Source: Gammaproteobacteria bacterium (lineage in GTDB: Bacteria > Pseudomonadota > Gammaproteobacteria > Eutrophobiales > Eutrophobiaceae). From it: a DNA stretch of 64,000 nucleotides. The stretch covers positions 423,234-487,233 of the forward strand of contig WLWS01000002.1 of NCBI GenBank assembly GCA_012103475.1, read 5' to 3'. Below the pieces are notes generated by a model that was not told the origin of the DNA, ran no database searches, and saw nothing but the letters and a program-made list of their open reading frames with translations. Made by a program: the position numbers and the translations under genes. Shown one piece after another: positions 25,297-36,300 of the stretch (its first letter is position 1; every line of letters begins with the position of its first letter).

Positions 25297-27333
25297 TTAT
25301 CGGGCAGTATTTATTGACTCGTTGGGATCTTCCTGCCGAATCCACAGATCTTTATTCTCCAATAATTCATGCACAATTAAGTCTAATTTGCTTAATTCCG
25401 CACTTGATAATCCAGCCGGATCAAAGCGATAACGATAATGCAGAGTCAGCGCCATGCGCAATTTGTCAGAGCTGATGATCGGTTTCAGTTTATTCAGCCA
25501 GCTGCCTAGGGTTTCTCCAGCCTGCCTTGGTCTGTAGCTGGTTTCCAGAAATTGAACAAGACGGTAGAAACTGGAATTTGTGCCAAAGCGTTTTATCTGC
25601 TGATAATTCTGGACACCTTGCTTTGAGTTTTTGATGCGCTCCCGAAAATAAACACGCCAGGCAAGCACTGCTAATAGCGGTATCAGAAGCCATATCAGAT
25701 AATTCTCTTCCTCCTCGTCTGCCCCGTCATCGGTTTGCCAGACGGACCAGCTGTAGCTCAGCCATGCCCAAAGATCGAGTACAGGTTCAAAGACAGAGGC
25801 GTTTTCCGCTTCCTGTCCGGACCAGACTGAGGGTGTGGTGTCTATTACTGTCCATTCTCCATGCAGGTGGGCAAGTGTCCATGAATGAGCATCTCGAGCT
25901 CTGGCAATGTATTGTCCTTCCAGTGCACTGTATTCATCTATCGAATAACCGACCGCGTAGCGTGTAGGGATTCCAACAGTGCGTAATAAAAGAGCAGTAG
26001 CAGTAGCGAAATATTCACAGTGTCCCCGTTTTGTTTTAAAAAGAAACTTTGCCATATAACGACCACGAGGATACCGTTGAGAGGGATTTAATGAATAAGT
26101 GAAGTTATTATGAAAATAATCCTGTACCGTCTTTATTTTGTCGGTATCACTCATAGAATAGAGATTCAGTTCTGCCGCCAGTTTCTCAAAATCCTTTCTG
26201 TAATAGTTGATTATAGATAGATCATTTGAATCCGGTGCCGAGTCTGCATAAATAGCATCGCCGTATTTCACATCGTATTGAACCCAGCCTTCCCGCATAT
26301 CCATCAGTACTGCGCCAAACTGGTTTTTGGCAATTTCAATTGCGGCAACATTCTCGATGACATTCGTGCCATGCGGGACAGGAATCACTGATTCCTCCCT
26401 TGTCATATAAGTCGATACATGCATTTTGCCTGTACTTTCCTGCCCCGGGTTTAACTCCCAGACCTTGTCCCTGGCAGGATCAATAACCGTGAATTCGGAC
26501 TGCTGGCTATTCCAGATTCCGTGACCGAAACTACTGTAACTCGCTTCTCTGAGGTACAGTGGCTTCAGTAATTTTTCTCTGGTTTTGATGCGCAAAACAA
26601 TTCGATCGGATAATTTCAGGCGACCCAGAGAGCCGATTGCGGTCGTCGCTCTACTTGGGTCTCTATAACGCCACATAAACTGATCAAAAATGCCGAGAAA
26701 ACTGGCTTCAATCGATGCCTGCAAACTTCTCAATCCGTGTTGAGTAGCAAAAGCTATTGAAAGTGCCAAAGCCACAGTCGCTAACCAGGTGATAATCGAA
26801 TAGCGTTTCGATCGTCGGCTGAATATTGCATAAATGAGTAGGGTAGCCACCATGAAGAAAAACAAAATACTCCGCTGATTGCCTGTGCTTGCTGCAAGCA
26901 GACAAATAATAAAGTAGGGCAGGGTAATATTTGTTCTGGTCTTCGCTTCAGGAGAGAGTGCAGGATCAAGTTTCCTGAGACTGACAAACAGGGCGCTTAA
27001 TTTCATGTCCCCTGTGACGCTGTATTGTTGAACCAGTAAGAGTGGAAAAAGAATAAAGGGCAGTACTTCGAGTATGACAAATATTCCTCTGGCACCTTCA
27101 TCGGAAAAGATATAAACAACTGATAGAAAAAACACGACCCCACTGAAATCGGAAAGTGTGTTGAATTCTTTATCAGTGATTGCCCATCGCCAGGGGGACA
27201 CAGGACTGAGTTCAATAAGAAGTGCCATTAAAATTGCGTAGGGCAATTTCTGACATTGCCAGCCCCAGACCAGAAGTGCAGCACCAATAAGCAAAACAGG
27301 TGCGGGGCCGAGTTGTGAGTTACCCCGGCTCAT
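25297..27333 (-). CDS. TgpA-like transglutaminase-domain membrane protein
   Basis: Protein of 678 residues with an N-terminal membrane part (several helices up to about 195), a periplasmic transglutaminase-like domain with the Cys-His-Asp triad (GHCEYFATA near 435, DAHSWTLAHL near 475 and VIDTTPS near 490), one further membrane helix (about 540-560) and a C-terminal cytoplasmic tail. This is the DUF3488/TgpA architecture. Its start overlaps the DUF58 gene by four bases, completing the common MoxR-DUF58-TgpA operon, whose role in envelope maintenance is only partly known. Confidence 0.9.
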   Translation of the reverse strand: MSRGNSQLGPAPVLLIGAALLVWGWQCQKLPYAILMALLIELSPVSPWRWAITDKEFNTLSDFSGVVFFLSVVYIFSDEGARGIFVILEVLPFILFPLLLVQQYSVTGDMKLSALFVSLRKLDPALSPEAKTRTNITLPYFIICLLAASTGNQRSILFFFMVATLLIYAIFSRRSKRYSIITWLATVALALSIAFATQHGLRSLQASIEASFLGIFDQFMWRYRDPSRATTAIGSLGRLKLSDRIVLRIKTREKLLKPLYLREASYSSFGHGIWNSQQSEFTVIDPARDKVWELNPGQESTGKMHVSTYMTREESVIPVPHGTNVIENVAAIEIAKNQFGAVLMDMREGWVQYDVKYGDAIYADSAPDSNDLSIINYYRKDFEKLAAELNLYSMSDTDKIKTVQDYFHNNFTYSLNPSQRYPRGRYMAKFLFKTKRGHCEYFATATALLLRTVGIPTRYAVGYSIDEYSALEGQYIARARDAHSWTLAHLHGEWTVIDTTPSVWSGQEAENASVFEPVLDLWAWLSYSWSVWQTDDGADEEEENYLIWLLIPLLAVLAWRVYFRERIKNSKQGVQNYQQIKRFGTNSSFYRLVQFLETSYRPRQAGETLGSWLNKLKPIISSDKLRMALTLHYRYRFDPAGLSSAELSKLDLIVHELLENKDLWIRQEDPNESINTAR

Positions 27334-28706
27334 CCTTCTAACAATGCAGACAGGTTAAGTTTGTTCAAATCAGCTTGAATAAAACCGCTTCTCAGGACTA
27401 CTAAGCGCTGCGCTTGATCGCTCAGAGGACCTGGTTCCGGGGTGAAAAGTTTCGGATTATCACTGATTAGAAATACAATAACCAGAAGACCAAGCCTGAT
27501 AATGGATTCAATTAGTGCCTGTCGTTTCGAATCCCAGCTCAATAACACACAGATAATGCCACTGGTCTCTTCGCTGTGTTCATGGACGATAGTCTGGAGT
27601 TTCGAAAATGAATGGGCGGGAGCCGCTTCAACGCAAGCCAGAGTTTCAAGCAGGCTTTCTGTTCTTCCCTGACCACGGCCACTGCTGTGCCGATAAGCTT
27701 TGTCAGCAATAAACATTAAGTCCAGGATCGCATCCTGTCCTGGCAGGGTTATACAGAAAGAAGCTGCTACTGATACTGCTTCCTCAAACACCAAAGAGCT
27801 TGTCTCTTCCTGAAAAGTATCGAGAATGAGGCCTTGACGAACGAAAAACTCATCATGAAACTCTTTCACTACGGGTGTACCCATCTTGGCGTAACTTCGC
27901 CAGTGAATAGCCCGAATTGGATCACCTGGCCGATAATCTCGTAATGACATGAACTCCTGCGAATCGCCCACCAGACTAGCCTGACTCATGCCGCCTTTTT
28001 GATATTTTCGAAAACCTTTTAGCTCAACAACAGGTACTTCATAAGTTTTTGGCAGAATTAATAATTTACTCTGGTGACCAAGTTTCCTGATCGCCCTGAC
28101 AAGACCAAACGGGTCGGCACGGCAAATCTTCACTGCTGAGAAATTAACATAGCCACGTCTGCTGGCTGTCATCTCCATGACTGTCTGCATGGTCTCCTTC
28201 GCAAGTAATTTCTCAAGCATGATAGTTTCAACAACACCACCACTCTTATTTCGAATTAGAGATAACAAACGTGGGTATCCAATTACCCGATCGAAGCGAT
28301 TCCTGTTTTTATCCTGTGGATCCCGACTGCTCGTAAATTCACTATATTCTGGTAATCGCGTTTGCAATTCGTCAGCAATGAGCAAGTCCTGCTGATTGTT
28401 ATTTGTCCGATTAGAGATTTCAAGCCGATAGCGAAATGTTTGATTAGCAACACCATATTGAGGCAGGAGCCGTTTAACTCCGAACCTGCCCTGAAAACTG
28501 ATTAAGCTTAAACTTGCTACCAGCAAAAGAGAAATGCAAATGGAGAATATATAGAAGGCCAGAGACTGTCTAACGTCCACGCCGAAAATGGCAGAGGAAA
28601 TCATGCCACCCATAATTAGCAAGCCAAGGGGGGTCAATCTGTGTTTGTTCCATTGTGATACTCTGAAGAGAAACTTCAGATTCTTGTACAGTAGGCGCCG
28701 GAACAT
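27330..28706 (-). CDS. DUF58 domain protein
   Basis: Protein of 458 residues with two N-terminal membrane helices (about 28-75) and a DUF58 core; the signature DYRPGDPIRAIHWRSYAKMG lies near residues 245-265. Proteins of this family often carry a von Willebrand A-like fold and work with MoxR ATPases. It starts 11 bases after the MoxR stop and overlaps the TgpA-like start. Confidence 0.9.
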   Translation of the reverse strand: MFRRLLYKNLKFLFRVSQWNKHRLTPLGLLIMGGMISSAIFGVDVRQSLAFYIFSICISLLLVASLSLISFQGRFGVKRLLPQYGVANQTFRYRLEISNRTNNNQQDLLIADELQTRLPEYSEFTSSRDPQDKNRNRFDRVIGYPRLLSLIRNKSGGVVETIMLEKLLAKETMQTVMEMTASRRGYVNFSAVKICRADPFGLVRAIRKLGHQSKLLILPKTYEVPVVELKGFRKYQKGGMSQASLVGDSQEFMSLRDYRPGDPIRAIHWRSYAKMGTPVVKEFHDEFFVRQGLILDTFQEETSSLVFEEAVSVAASFCITLPGQDAILDLMFIADKAYRHSSGRGQGRTESLLETLACVEAAPAHSFSKLQTIVHEHSEETSGIICVLLSWDSKRQALIESIIRLGLLVIVFLISDNPKLFTPEPGPLSDQAQRLVVLRSGFIQADLNKLNLSALLEG

Positions 28707-28717
28707 CGTTTATAGCC

Positions 28718-29650
28718 TTAGCCTGGCACAGCGACCTGTTTCAAAATGTCCGAGACAATTGTTTTTTCGCTGATGCCGCTAAAAGTCGATTGAGAATTTA
28801 ATATTAATCGGTGAGCCAGTACCGGTATCGCAATTTCCTGAATATGTTCCGGGGTTACAAATGACATGTTGTCGAAGGTAGCCAATGCCTGGGCAGCTTT
28901 CATTAGTGCAAGCGACGCTCTGGGGCTTGCTCCGTTAAGCACATCAGGATTGTCTCTAGTGGCTCGGCTAAGACGCACAATGTAATCTTTTAATTCTTCA
29001 CTAATTCGTATTTTAGCTGACAGGGATTTGAGTATCACAACTTGTTCCTTGCTCACACAAGCTTCGATAGCATCCAGAGGGTGTGTAGTATTTTGTTCTG
29101 AAAGAATCGCCACTTCATGTTGATGCTCAACATATCCGAGCTCAAATCTCATGGCGAAACGATCCATTTGGGCTTCCGGTAGTGGATAGGTCCCATGAAA
29201 CTCAATAGGGTTTTGCGTAGCAATTACAAAGAACAACTCATCCAGTTCTTTCAAATTTCCATCGACACTAACCTGAGCTTCGCCCATGGCTTCCAATAGC
29301 GCTGATTGAGTACGGGGGGATGCCCTGTTAATTTCATCAGCAAGAAGAATGTTAGTGAATACAGGACCTTCATGAAAATGAAATTCATGATCGCGTTGAT
29401 CAAAGACTGAGACTCCAAGGATATCAGTAGGTAATAGATCAGGCGTAAACTGCACCCGGCGATAATCTGCTGTGATTGATTTAGCAAGTGCTTTGGCCAT
29501 AGTCGTTTTGCCGGTACCGGGGACGTCTTCAAGCAAGACATGTCCACCACTTACAAATGCGGCTAAGAGCAAACGCACCGCGTGTTCCTGACCTTTTATG
29601 ACACTGTTGATATTGGCTGATATGGCCTGATATATTTCCTGCCCCTGCAT
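28718..29650 (-). CDS. MoxR-family AAA+ ATPase
   Basis: AAA+ ATPase of about 310 residues. Walker A is EDVPGTGKTTMAKALA, Walker B LLADEINRASPRTQSALLEAM, sensor region FFVIATQNPIEFHGTYPLPEAQMDRF. MoxR proteins are chaperone-like and in methylotrophs some mature methanol dehydrogenase, but this copy is in the generic DUF58/TgpA operon. The ATG at 29650 is preferred to the longer frame starting at 29764 because the family sequence begins there and GGGA lies just upstream. Confidence 0.92.
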   Translation of the reverse strand: MQGQEIYQAISANINSVIKGQEHAVRLLLAAFVSGGHVLLEDVPGTGKTTMAKALAKSITADYRRVQFTPDLLPTDILGVSVFDQRDHEFHFHEGPVFTNILLADEINRASPRTQSALLEAMGEAQVSVDGNLKELDELFFVIATQNPIEFHGTYPLPEAQMDRFAMRFELGYVEHQHEVAILSEQNTTHPLDAIEACVSKEQVVILKSLSAKIRISEELKDYIVRLSRATRDNPDVLNGASPRASLALMKAAQALATFDNMSFVTPEHIQEIAIPVLAHRLILNSQSTFSGISEKTIVSDILKQVAVPG

Positions 29651-29803
29651 AGTATCCCAGTTATCCTCCGGTTCATTATACGGCTTAGTGAATTTTATCG
29701 AGTAAACATCATACCGTAGCAGCCTGGTTAATGGCATGTAATAATCCGCGTGCTTCAACAGCATTCAATTTTTTAATGTAATAACGGAGTCCAAACTAAG
29801 TCG

Positions 29804-31129
29804 GTGAAAAAACAGGAAGACCGGGCGCTCTGGCGTCTGGCAGGACCGCTGATTATTTCCAATATCTCAATTGCTCTGCTTGGCATAGTTGATACTACCG
29901 TAGTCGGTCATCTTGACCAGCCTTACTATCTTGGCGCTGTGGCAATCGCCGGAGTGATATTCAGTTTCCTCTACTGGGGAATGGGATTCCTGCGTATGGG
30001 TACCACCGGTATTATTGCTCAGGCTCATGGTGAAGCAGATAACAATAAAATACGGAGTGCGCTTGTCCACTCCCAGTTAATTGCCCTGTTTATCGCTATT
30101 CTGTTTTTACTTGGCCAGACCGGTATAGCCTCGATTGCTTTCGGAATTCTCGGGGCGAGTGATGAAGTAACGAAGTATGCCCAGGTGTATTTCAATTGCG
30201 CTATCTGGGGTGCGCCCGCGGTCTTGCTTTCGATGACATTATTCGGCTGGTTGCTGGGTATGCAAAATGCCAGAGCTACTTTGATCTTTGCTCTGGTTCA
30301 GAACGGAGTAAATATAGTACTGGATCTGGTGTTTGTCTTCGGCTTCAACATGGACGTTTTCGGCGTCGCTTTGGCCTCAGTAATTTCTCAATACTGCGGA
30401 TTCTTGCTTGGAATCGTTCTGGTACACCGGGAACTGGAGTTGAACAGGGGAGAATGGTTAAGGAATCAGATCTGTGATTTCAGTCAGCTAAAGAGCATGC
30501 TGAGTTTAAATCGTAATATTTTCATTTGCACCATTTGCCTGATTTTCGTGTTCGCGTTTTTTGCCAGGGAAGGGGCCAGACAAAACGACGTCATACTCGC
30601 CGCAAATGTTGTACTAATGAATTTTCAGGCGATTACAGCCCTTGGTCTGGACGGATTTGCCAACGCTACTGAAGCTCTGATAGGTAAAGCAATTGGCTCA
30701 GGGGACCATTCAAGCTTCAATAAGTCGGTAAAAAGTGCGCTTTACTGGTCATTAGTTATCAGCCTCGCCCTCATGCTTGTCTATTTTCTAACGGGCAGAC
30801 ATATTATTCTGCTGATGACAGGCATCGACGAGGTCATTGTAGCCGCGAATCTTTATCTTCCCTGGTTGATTATTTCCCCACTGGTTTCTGTCTGGTGCTT
30901 CCTGCTGGACGGAATATTCATAGGTGCCGTGAGGGGCAAGGAAATGCGTAACTCAATGCTGGTTTCAACATTTCTGGTTTTTCTGCCTGCATGGTATCTG
31001 CTGAGAATGTTTGGCAATCACGGGCTGTGGCTGGCATTGCTAATATTTTTTTGCGCCCGCGGGGCAAGCTTGGGCTGGTATTACTTTAAAATTGAAAAGC
31101 GGGGTAGTGGCTTTATCTCAGTCTCCTGA
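29804..31129 (+). CDS. MATE-family efflux transporter (DinF-like)
   Basis: Twelve-helix multidrug and toxin extrusion protein of 441 residues, full length. Family features: ALWRLAGPLIISNISIALLGIVDTTVVGHL at the start and the two-fold repeat of MatE domains. The DinF/NorM group exports cationic compounds by sodium or proton antiport. GTG start at 29804. Its last 12 bases overlap the convergent Hsp15 gene. Confidence 0.9.
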   Translation: MKKQEDRALWRLAGPLIISNISIALLGIVDTTVVGHLDQPYYLGAVAIAGVIFSFLYWGMGFLRMGTTGIIAQAHGEADNNKIRSALVHSQLIALFIAILFLLGQTGIASIAFGILGASDEVTKYAQVYFNCAIWGAPAVLLSMTLFGWLLGMQNARATLIFALVQNGVNIVLDLVFVFGFNMDVFGVALASVISQYCGFLLGIVLVHRELELNRGEWLRNQICDFSQLKSMLSLNRNIFICTICLIFVFAFFAREGARQNDVILAANVVLMNFQAITALGLDGFANATEALIGKAIGSGDHSSFNKSVKSALYWSLVISLALMLVYFLTGRHIILLMTGIDEVIVAANLYLPWLIISPLVSVWCFLLDGIFIGAVRGKEMRNSMLVSTFLVFLPAWYLLRMFGNHGLWLALLIFFCARGASLGWYYFKIEKRGSGFISVS

Positions 31130-31531
31130 TTTACGAGTAAACTGGATAATCTTGCGGCGTTGCTGTTTATTCGGGCGTCTGCCATCGCTGGTGATTGCCA
31201 GCTGCGCAATTTTTCTTTGCTCAGCTAATAATCGTCGCTGCTCCAGACTTTCTGCTGTTTCCTCGTACAACAAACTCGCGCTAGCTGCAGAACCTCGATA
31301 TTTGGCCAGAGCTGTCACCTCAATTTGATATTTAAATCCATTCTGCGAAATTTCTATTTCGTCGCCTATTTTAATTTCCTTCCCGCTTTTGATGCTTAGA
31401 CCAGCTAACTTAATTTTGCCAGTTCGAATGGCACTATTGGCAAGGCTTCTTGTTTTATAAAACCGTGCACACCAGAGCCACTTATCGGCGCGCATTCCAT
31501 CAGGTATTAATTTTGATTTATTTGACATCAA
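31118..31531 (-). CDS. hslR: Heat shock protein 15 (S4-domain RNA-binding)
   Basis: S4-domain protein of 137 residues; Hsp15 binds stalled 50S subunits carrying nascent chains and helps recycle them. The S4 motif MRADKWLWCARFYKTRSLANSAIRTGKI is at about residues 13-40, followed by a basic C-terminal tail (RRPNKQQRRK), as in the family. Convergent with the MATE gene. Confidence 0.92.
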   Translation of the reverse strand: MMSNKSKLIPDGMRADKWLWCARFYKTRSLANSAIRTGKIKLAGLSIKSGKEIKIGDEIEISQNGFKYQIEVTALAKYRGSAASASLLYEETAESLEQRRLLAEQRKIAQLAITSDGRRPNKQQRRKIIQFTRKSGD

Positions 31532-31601
31532 GCTGTGCTTTATCGGTTCACTGCCTTATTATCCTCGTAATAGTAACAAAATGCAGTGGAAGGAGAGGGA
31601 A

Positions 31602-32120
31602 GTGACAGAAAAACAGTTTATCCCGTTGAATATATGCGTGCTGGTAATATCAGATTCACGAACTGAAAAAACGGACAAATCCGGAAAACTTCTGGAAAAA
31701 CGAATGACTGACAATGGGCATAAAGTTTATGAAAAAAGTATTGTGCCTGATGAGTTAGCACAAATTCGATCTCGAGTTTCCAACTGGATTGCGGATGAAA
31801 ATGTCGATGTTGTCATAAGTACCGGGGGCACAGGGGTTACAGGTCGCGATGGAACACCCGAGGCTGCATCGGTTTTATTCGAAAAAGAAATCGCAGGCTT
31901 TGGTGAAATGTTCCGCATGATTTCCTACGAGGAAATCGGCACTTCCTCACTTCAATCCAGAGCAATAGCCGGTGTAGCAAATGGCACCTATGTATTTTGC
32001 CTGCCTGGCAGTTCGGGAGCCTGTGCCACGGCCTGGGATAAAATCATTTCTCATCAACTCGATTTTCGAACCAGACCCTGCAATCTGGTTGAACTGATGC
32101 CCCGTCTAAAGGAGAAATAA
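31602..32120 (+). CDS. moaB: Molybdenum cofactor biosynthesis protein B (MoaB)
   Basis: MogA/MoaB-family protein that adenylylates molybdopterin before molybdenum insertion. Motifs: VLVISDSRTEKTDKSG at the start, VDVVISTGGTGVTGRDGTPEA, SRAIAGV and CLPGSSGACATAW. The GTG at 31602 is chosen because AAGGAGAGG lies six bases upstream; the upstream ATG at 31581 has no such site. It is separate from the main Moco operons by 13 kb and no mogA is seen, so MoaB may serve in its place. Confidence 0.93.
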   Translation: MTEKQFIPLNICVLVISDSRTEKTDKSGKLLEKRMTDNGHKVYEKSIVPDELAQIRSRVSNWIADENVDVVISTGGTGVTGRDGTPEAASVLFEKEIAGFGEMFRMISYEEIGTSSLQSRAIAGVANGTYVFCLPGSSGACATAWDKIISHQLDFRTRPCNLVELMPRLKEK

Positions 32121-32280
32121 TTAAAGGAACGCAACCAGCTTCTTAAAATTTACTGAAATTCAGCATTTTTTGTTAGTGCTTGAATTCTAATTTTGATAGA
32201 AAGAAACTGTTCGAATTACCTTTAATTTTTAGTATATTAGAGCGATATATTCAGGATGTTGTTAAAAAAAGGAATACGGA

Positions 32281-33357
32281 GTGCCACCAATCGAAAAAAA
32301 TAAGCAAACCATCGTCAAAATAGTTTTTGTTCTTCTTGGCGTTTTCTTTTCTGTCATGCCTCTTGCCCAGCAGAATGACTCTGTGCCAGTGAATGTGACT
32401 GAAGCGAAAGAACTGGAAGTATTTGCAAAGAGCTGGTTACCGGGAACAGTCATGGGGCGCTTCGACTCGCGCATTGCCGCTGAAGTCGAAGGCCGGCTGA
32501 TGCAACTACTGGATGTCGGTGACCGCGTCAAAAAAGGCGATAAGTTGGCTTCTATTGAAGCATTTACTCTCAGTCTGCATGTCGCAGAAATGGAAGCAGA
32601 GATACTGCCGAAGGAAGCGCGAATGGATTTTCTGCAAAGAGAAGTGAAGCGACTGACCATGCTGGCCGAGCAGAATAATGCAGCCAAAAATCGACTCGAC
32701 GAGGTGTCCTCGCAATTCAAGCAAACTAAAGGTGAATTAAAAGTAGCGCGGGCAAGACTGGCCCAGTCCAGAGATCAGCTTGCACGAACCAGTTTGTATG
32801 CGCCATTTGATGGAGTGGTCACTGAACGTTATAAATCAGAAGGTGAGCGGGTAGATCGGGGCGATCAGATAATCCGCCTGGTTAATACGGATGATCTCGA
32901 AATTCAGGTGAGAGTGCCACAAGAAGCGATTAATAACATACACAGTGAAGAGAAATTCGGAGTTAAGGATCAACAACTATTCGGTAGCGCCAGTTTACGC
33001 ACCTATGTTCCCGTAGGCGATCAATTGTCACGACTGTATGAACTTCGCCTGACTTTTCAACAGCCGGAATGGATGTCAGGTCATGCTGTAAGAGTTTCCG
33101 TGCCAATGTCCAGGCCGAGAAAGGTAGTGGTTGTTCCCAGAGATGCTCTTGTCATTCGACAAAAAAATGTCAGCGTTTTCAGAATTGATGAAAACAACAT
33201 CGCCGAATTTGTTGCCGTTAAAACGGGTTTATCTGAAGGCGATTTCATCGAAGTTATCGGTGACCTGAAAGCCGGTGAGCGAGTCGTTGTCCGTGGCAAT
33301 GAACGTTTGCGACCGGGCCAAAAGGTGACTATTCAAAGCAACTCGGTACAACCGTGA
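32281..33357 (+). CDS. RND efflux periplasmic adaptor (membrane fusion protein)
   Basis: Protein of 358 residues, HlyD/AcrA type: N-terminal signal or anchor helix (about 10-30), lipoyl-like half-motifs (GRLMQLLDVGDRVKKGDKLASIE and LYAPFDGVVTERYKSEGERV) enclosing a coiled-coil hairpin, then beta-barrel and membrane-proximal domains. It links the RND pump to an outer-membrane channel. GTG start with GGA-rich upstream sequence. Its stop overlaps the GTG of the pump gene by four bases; no outer membrane factor (TolC-like) follows. Confidence 0.9.
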   Translation: MPPIEKNKQTIVKIVFVLLGVFFSVMPLAQQNDSVPVNVTEAKELEVFAKSWLPGTVMGRFDSRIAAEVEGRLMQLLDVGDRVKKGDKLASIEAFTLSLHVAEMEAEILPKEARMDFLQREVKRLTMLAEQNNAAKNRLDEVSSQFKQTKGELKVARARLAQSRDQLARTSLYAPFDGVVTERYKSEGERVDRGDQIIRLVNTDDLEIQVRVPQEAINNIHSEEKFGVKDQQLFGSASLRTYVPVGDQLSRLYELRLTFQQPEWMSGHAVRVSVPMSRPRKVVVVPRDALVIRQKNVSVFRIDENNIAEFVAVKTGLSEGDFIEVIGDLKAGERVVVRGNERLRPGQKVTIQSNSVQP

Positions 33358-36300
33358 ACCCGGTCAAGCTGAGTCTGAGTAATCCTGTTGCCGTTATCGT
33401 CGGCATAATCATGGCGGTGATGTTCGGCGCTATCTCACTTTCACAGCTTCCGATTCAGCTCACACCCGAAATCGAAGAGCCACAAATAACGGTCAGTACA
33501 ACCTGGCGTGCCGCGGCACCAAATGAGGTTGAAGCAGAAATCATCGAGCCGCAGGAAGATGTCCTGCGTGGTCTGCCCGGCATGACCGAAATCACTGCCA
33601 CCGCCTACGAAGGTTATGGTGAAATTACTCTGACTTTTTCTGTTGATATGGAATTGAACAGAGCCTTGATTGAAGTGTTAAACAGGCTTAATCAGGTTCC
33701 CAGCTACCCGGAAGATGCTGACGAGCCGGTGCTCGCAACCGTTGGTGGTGACGCTAACGCAATCGCCTGGTTTATGGTCAAACAAATGCCTGGCAATGAT
33801 CATCCCATTGCTGGATACAAAGATTTTGTTGAAGAAGTTATACAAACCAGACTCGAACAAATACCCGGGGTAGCTAAATCCGAGATACATGGGGGTCGCG
33901 ACCGCGAGATAAGAATTACCTTTGACCCCTACAAAGTCGCCAGTCTGGGCATCCAGTTACCTGTTGTGTCAACGCTGTCAGGCTCGGGCGACGATGTCTC
34001 GGGCGGTTCTACCAATGTCGGCAAGCGTGCTTACAGCATCCGCTTCTCGGGGAAGTATGGAGTAGAAGATCTGGGCGGATTGATTATCCAATGGCGCGAT
34101 GGTTATCCTGTCTATCTGCGTGATGTGGCAGTAGTTGAGCAGCGTATGGTTGATAAAGACGAGTTCGTTCTGGCTCAGGGCGATCTGGCTCTGGCTGTCA
34201 ATGCCAAACGCGAAACGGGTGTCAATGTTCTCGAGGTTATGGAAGGAGTCAATGCAGCAGTGATTGAACTGCGCGAAGGGCCTCTGGCACGTGCCGGTCT
34301 GACTATGGAACAGGTGTTTGATGAGACAGTCTATATTCATCAGTCAATCGGCATGCTTAGAAACAATCTGGGTCTGGGTATTACTCTTGCTGTTGTCATT
34401 CTCTGGTTGTTTCTGAGAAAGATTCGAGCAACCTTCACCGTTGCGCTTGCTATTCCCATCTGTCTGGTAACCAGTTTCCTGCTCATGCATCTGGCTGGTC
34501 GAACATTGAATGTCATATCGATGGCGGGTCTGGCTTTTGCGGTAGGCATGGTACTCGATGCCTCGATTGTCGTACTGGAAAATATTGTCAGATTGAGAGA
34601 AGAGGGTCTGCCAGCCGAGGAAGCCTCGGAGAAAGGTGCTTTACAGGTTCTTGGTGCTCTGGTTGCCTCAACTGCCACAACGGTTGCGATTTTCCTGCCA
34701 ATCGTCTTTCTTGAAGGCGAAGCCGGTCAGTTGTTCGCCGATCTGGCTTTGACCATCACCGCAGCCATTTGTCTTTCATTTGTCGTCGCGACCACGGTCA
34801 TTCCGACATTTGCGATGGAGTACATGAAAAATGTCAGCTTTCAGGATAAACACCAGAACTGGTGGCAGAATGGTACAGATCTGTTAATGAGAGTAACTGA
34901 TAGACCCGGCAAGCGTTACGGCTGGATCGCCAGCCTGATCCTGCTCCCGATGTTGGCTGCGTTTTTTCTGTTTCCGCAGACTGATTATTTACCGGATGGC
35001 AATCGCAACCTGGTCTACGCCTTTGTGTTACCACCACCTGGTGCCAACATTGAGCACATTGAGAATGAAATGGGTTCAGTAGTCGCTGAACGCATCGTGC
35101 CCTATATGAATGGTGAGAAATCCCCACAGGTTAAACATTACTTTTTCGTCGGTTGGGGACAGGGTGTGTTTATGGGTATGGTTGCCAAGAATCAACAAAA
35201 AATAGATGAACTTTTAGTAGCACTGAACGAGATAGTTTCCGGCTTCCCTGACGTAATTGCTTTCGCCAATAAAGCCTCATTGTTTGGCGGCTTTGGTGAA
35301 GGCAGGTCAATTGACATGGACATACAGGGGCGTGATATGGCCAGGGTCATGGAAGCTGCCACCATCGGTTTTCTTGAAATATCAAATGCAATCCCGGGAT
35401 CGACAACACAACCCATGCCCGGGCTCGAACTAGCTCAGCCAGAGTTACGTTTGATTCCCAATGAACGCCGGATTACCGAAGCCGGCTGGAACAGGGCAGT
35501 GATGGCCGGCGTCACCAGAGCGGTAAGCGACGGACTTTATGTAGGGGATTATTTCGATGGTGAAAAAACCATGGATATTATTGTCAGGGCAGATCCCTGG
35601 GAGACCCCGGAAGAATTAGCCAGCATACCGCTGGCAACTCCGAATGCCGGTATTCTACCTTTGAATGAACTGGTAGAAATTGTCAGAACATCGGGGCCAG
35701 AGGAAATTCGACGCGTTAACAGGCGACGCACGGTTACCCTGAGGGTCACTCCACCCGCCAACGTATCGCTGGAAAACGCTATTGAACTACTAAAAGACAA
35801 GGTTGAAGGAAAAGTCAGGGGAGCTTTGCCACAGGATGGTGACGTCAACTACAGCGGAAGTGCAGACAAACTGGAAACCGCTCTGTCTGGAATGCAAAAT
35901 AGTTTTCTGTTGGCAATTGCCATTCTTTATCTTCTAATAAGCGCATTATTCCGGTCTTTTATCGATTCGCTGATGGTTATTCTGGCTTTACCATTAGCCA
36001 CGGTCGGGGGAGTTGTGGCGCTGTTTCTGATTAATACCGTACCCGGGCTTTTCGGTCAGGCAGTTTTTCAGCCTATGGATCTCATTACGATGATTGGATT
36101 CATTATTCTGCTTGGTCTGGTCGTTAACAATGCCATTTTGCTTGTCCACCAGGCCAGAGCCGGAGAACGAGCGGGTCTGGACAGAGAGACTGCTGTAAGA
36201 CAGGCTATTCGCCAAAGACTTCGCCCAATCCTGATGAGTACACTGACAAGTCTGTTTGGCATGTTACCGCTATTACTAATTCCGGGTGCAGGCACTGAAC

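Noticed and set aside
28718..29650. MoxR as a methanol-dehydrogenase maturation factor
   Set aside because: It sits in the generic MoxR-DUF58-TgpA operon with no mxa or xox genes nearby, so the C1 link cannot be claimed for it.
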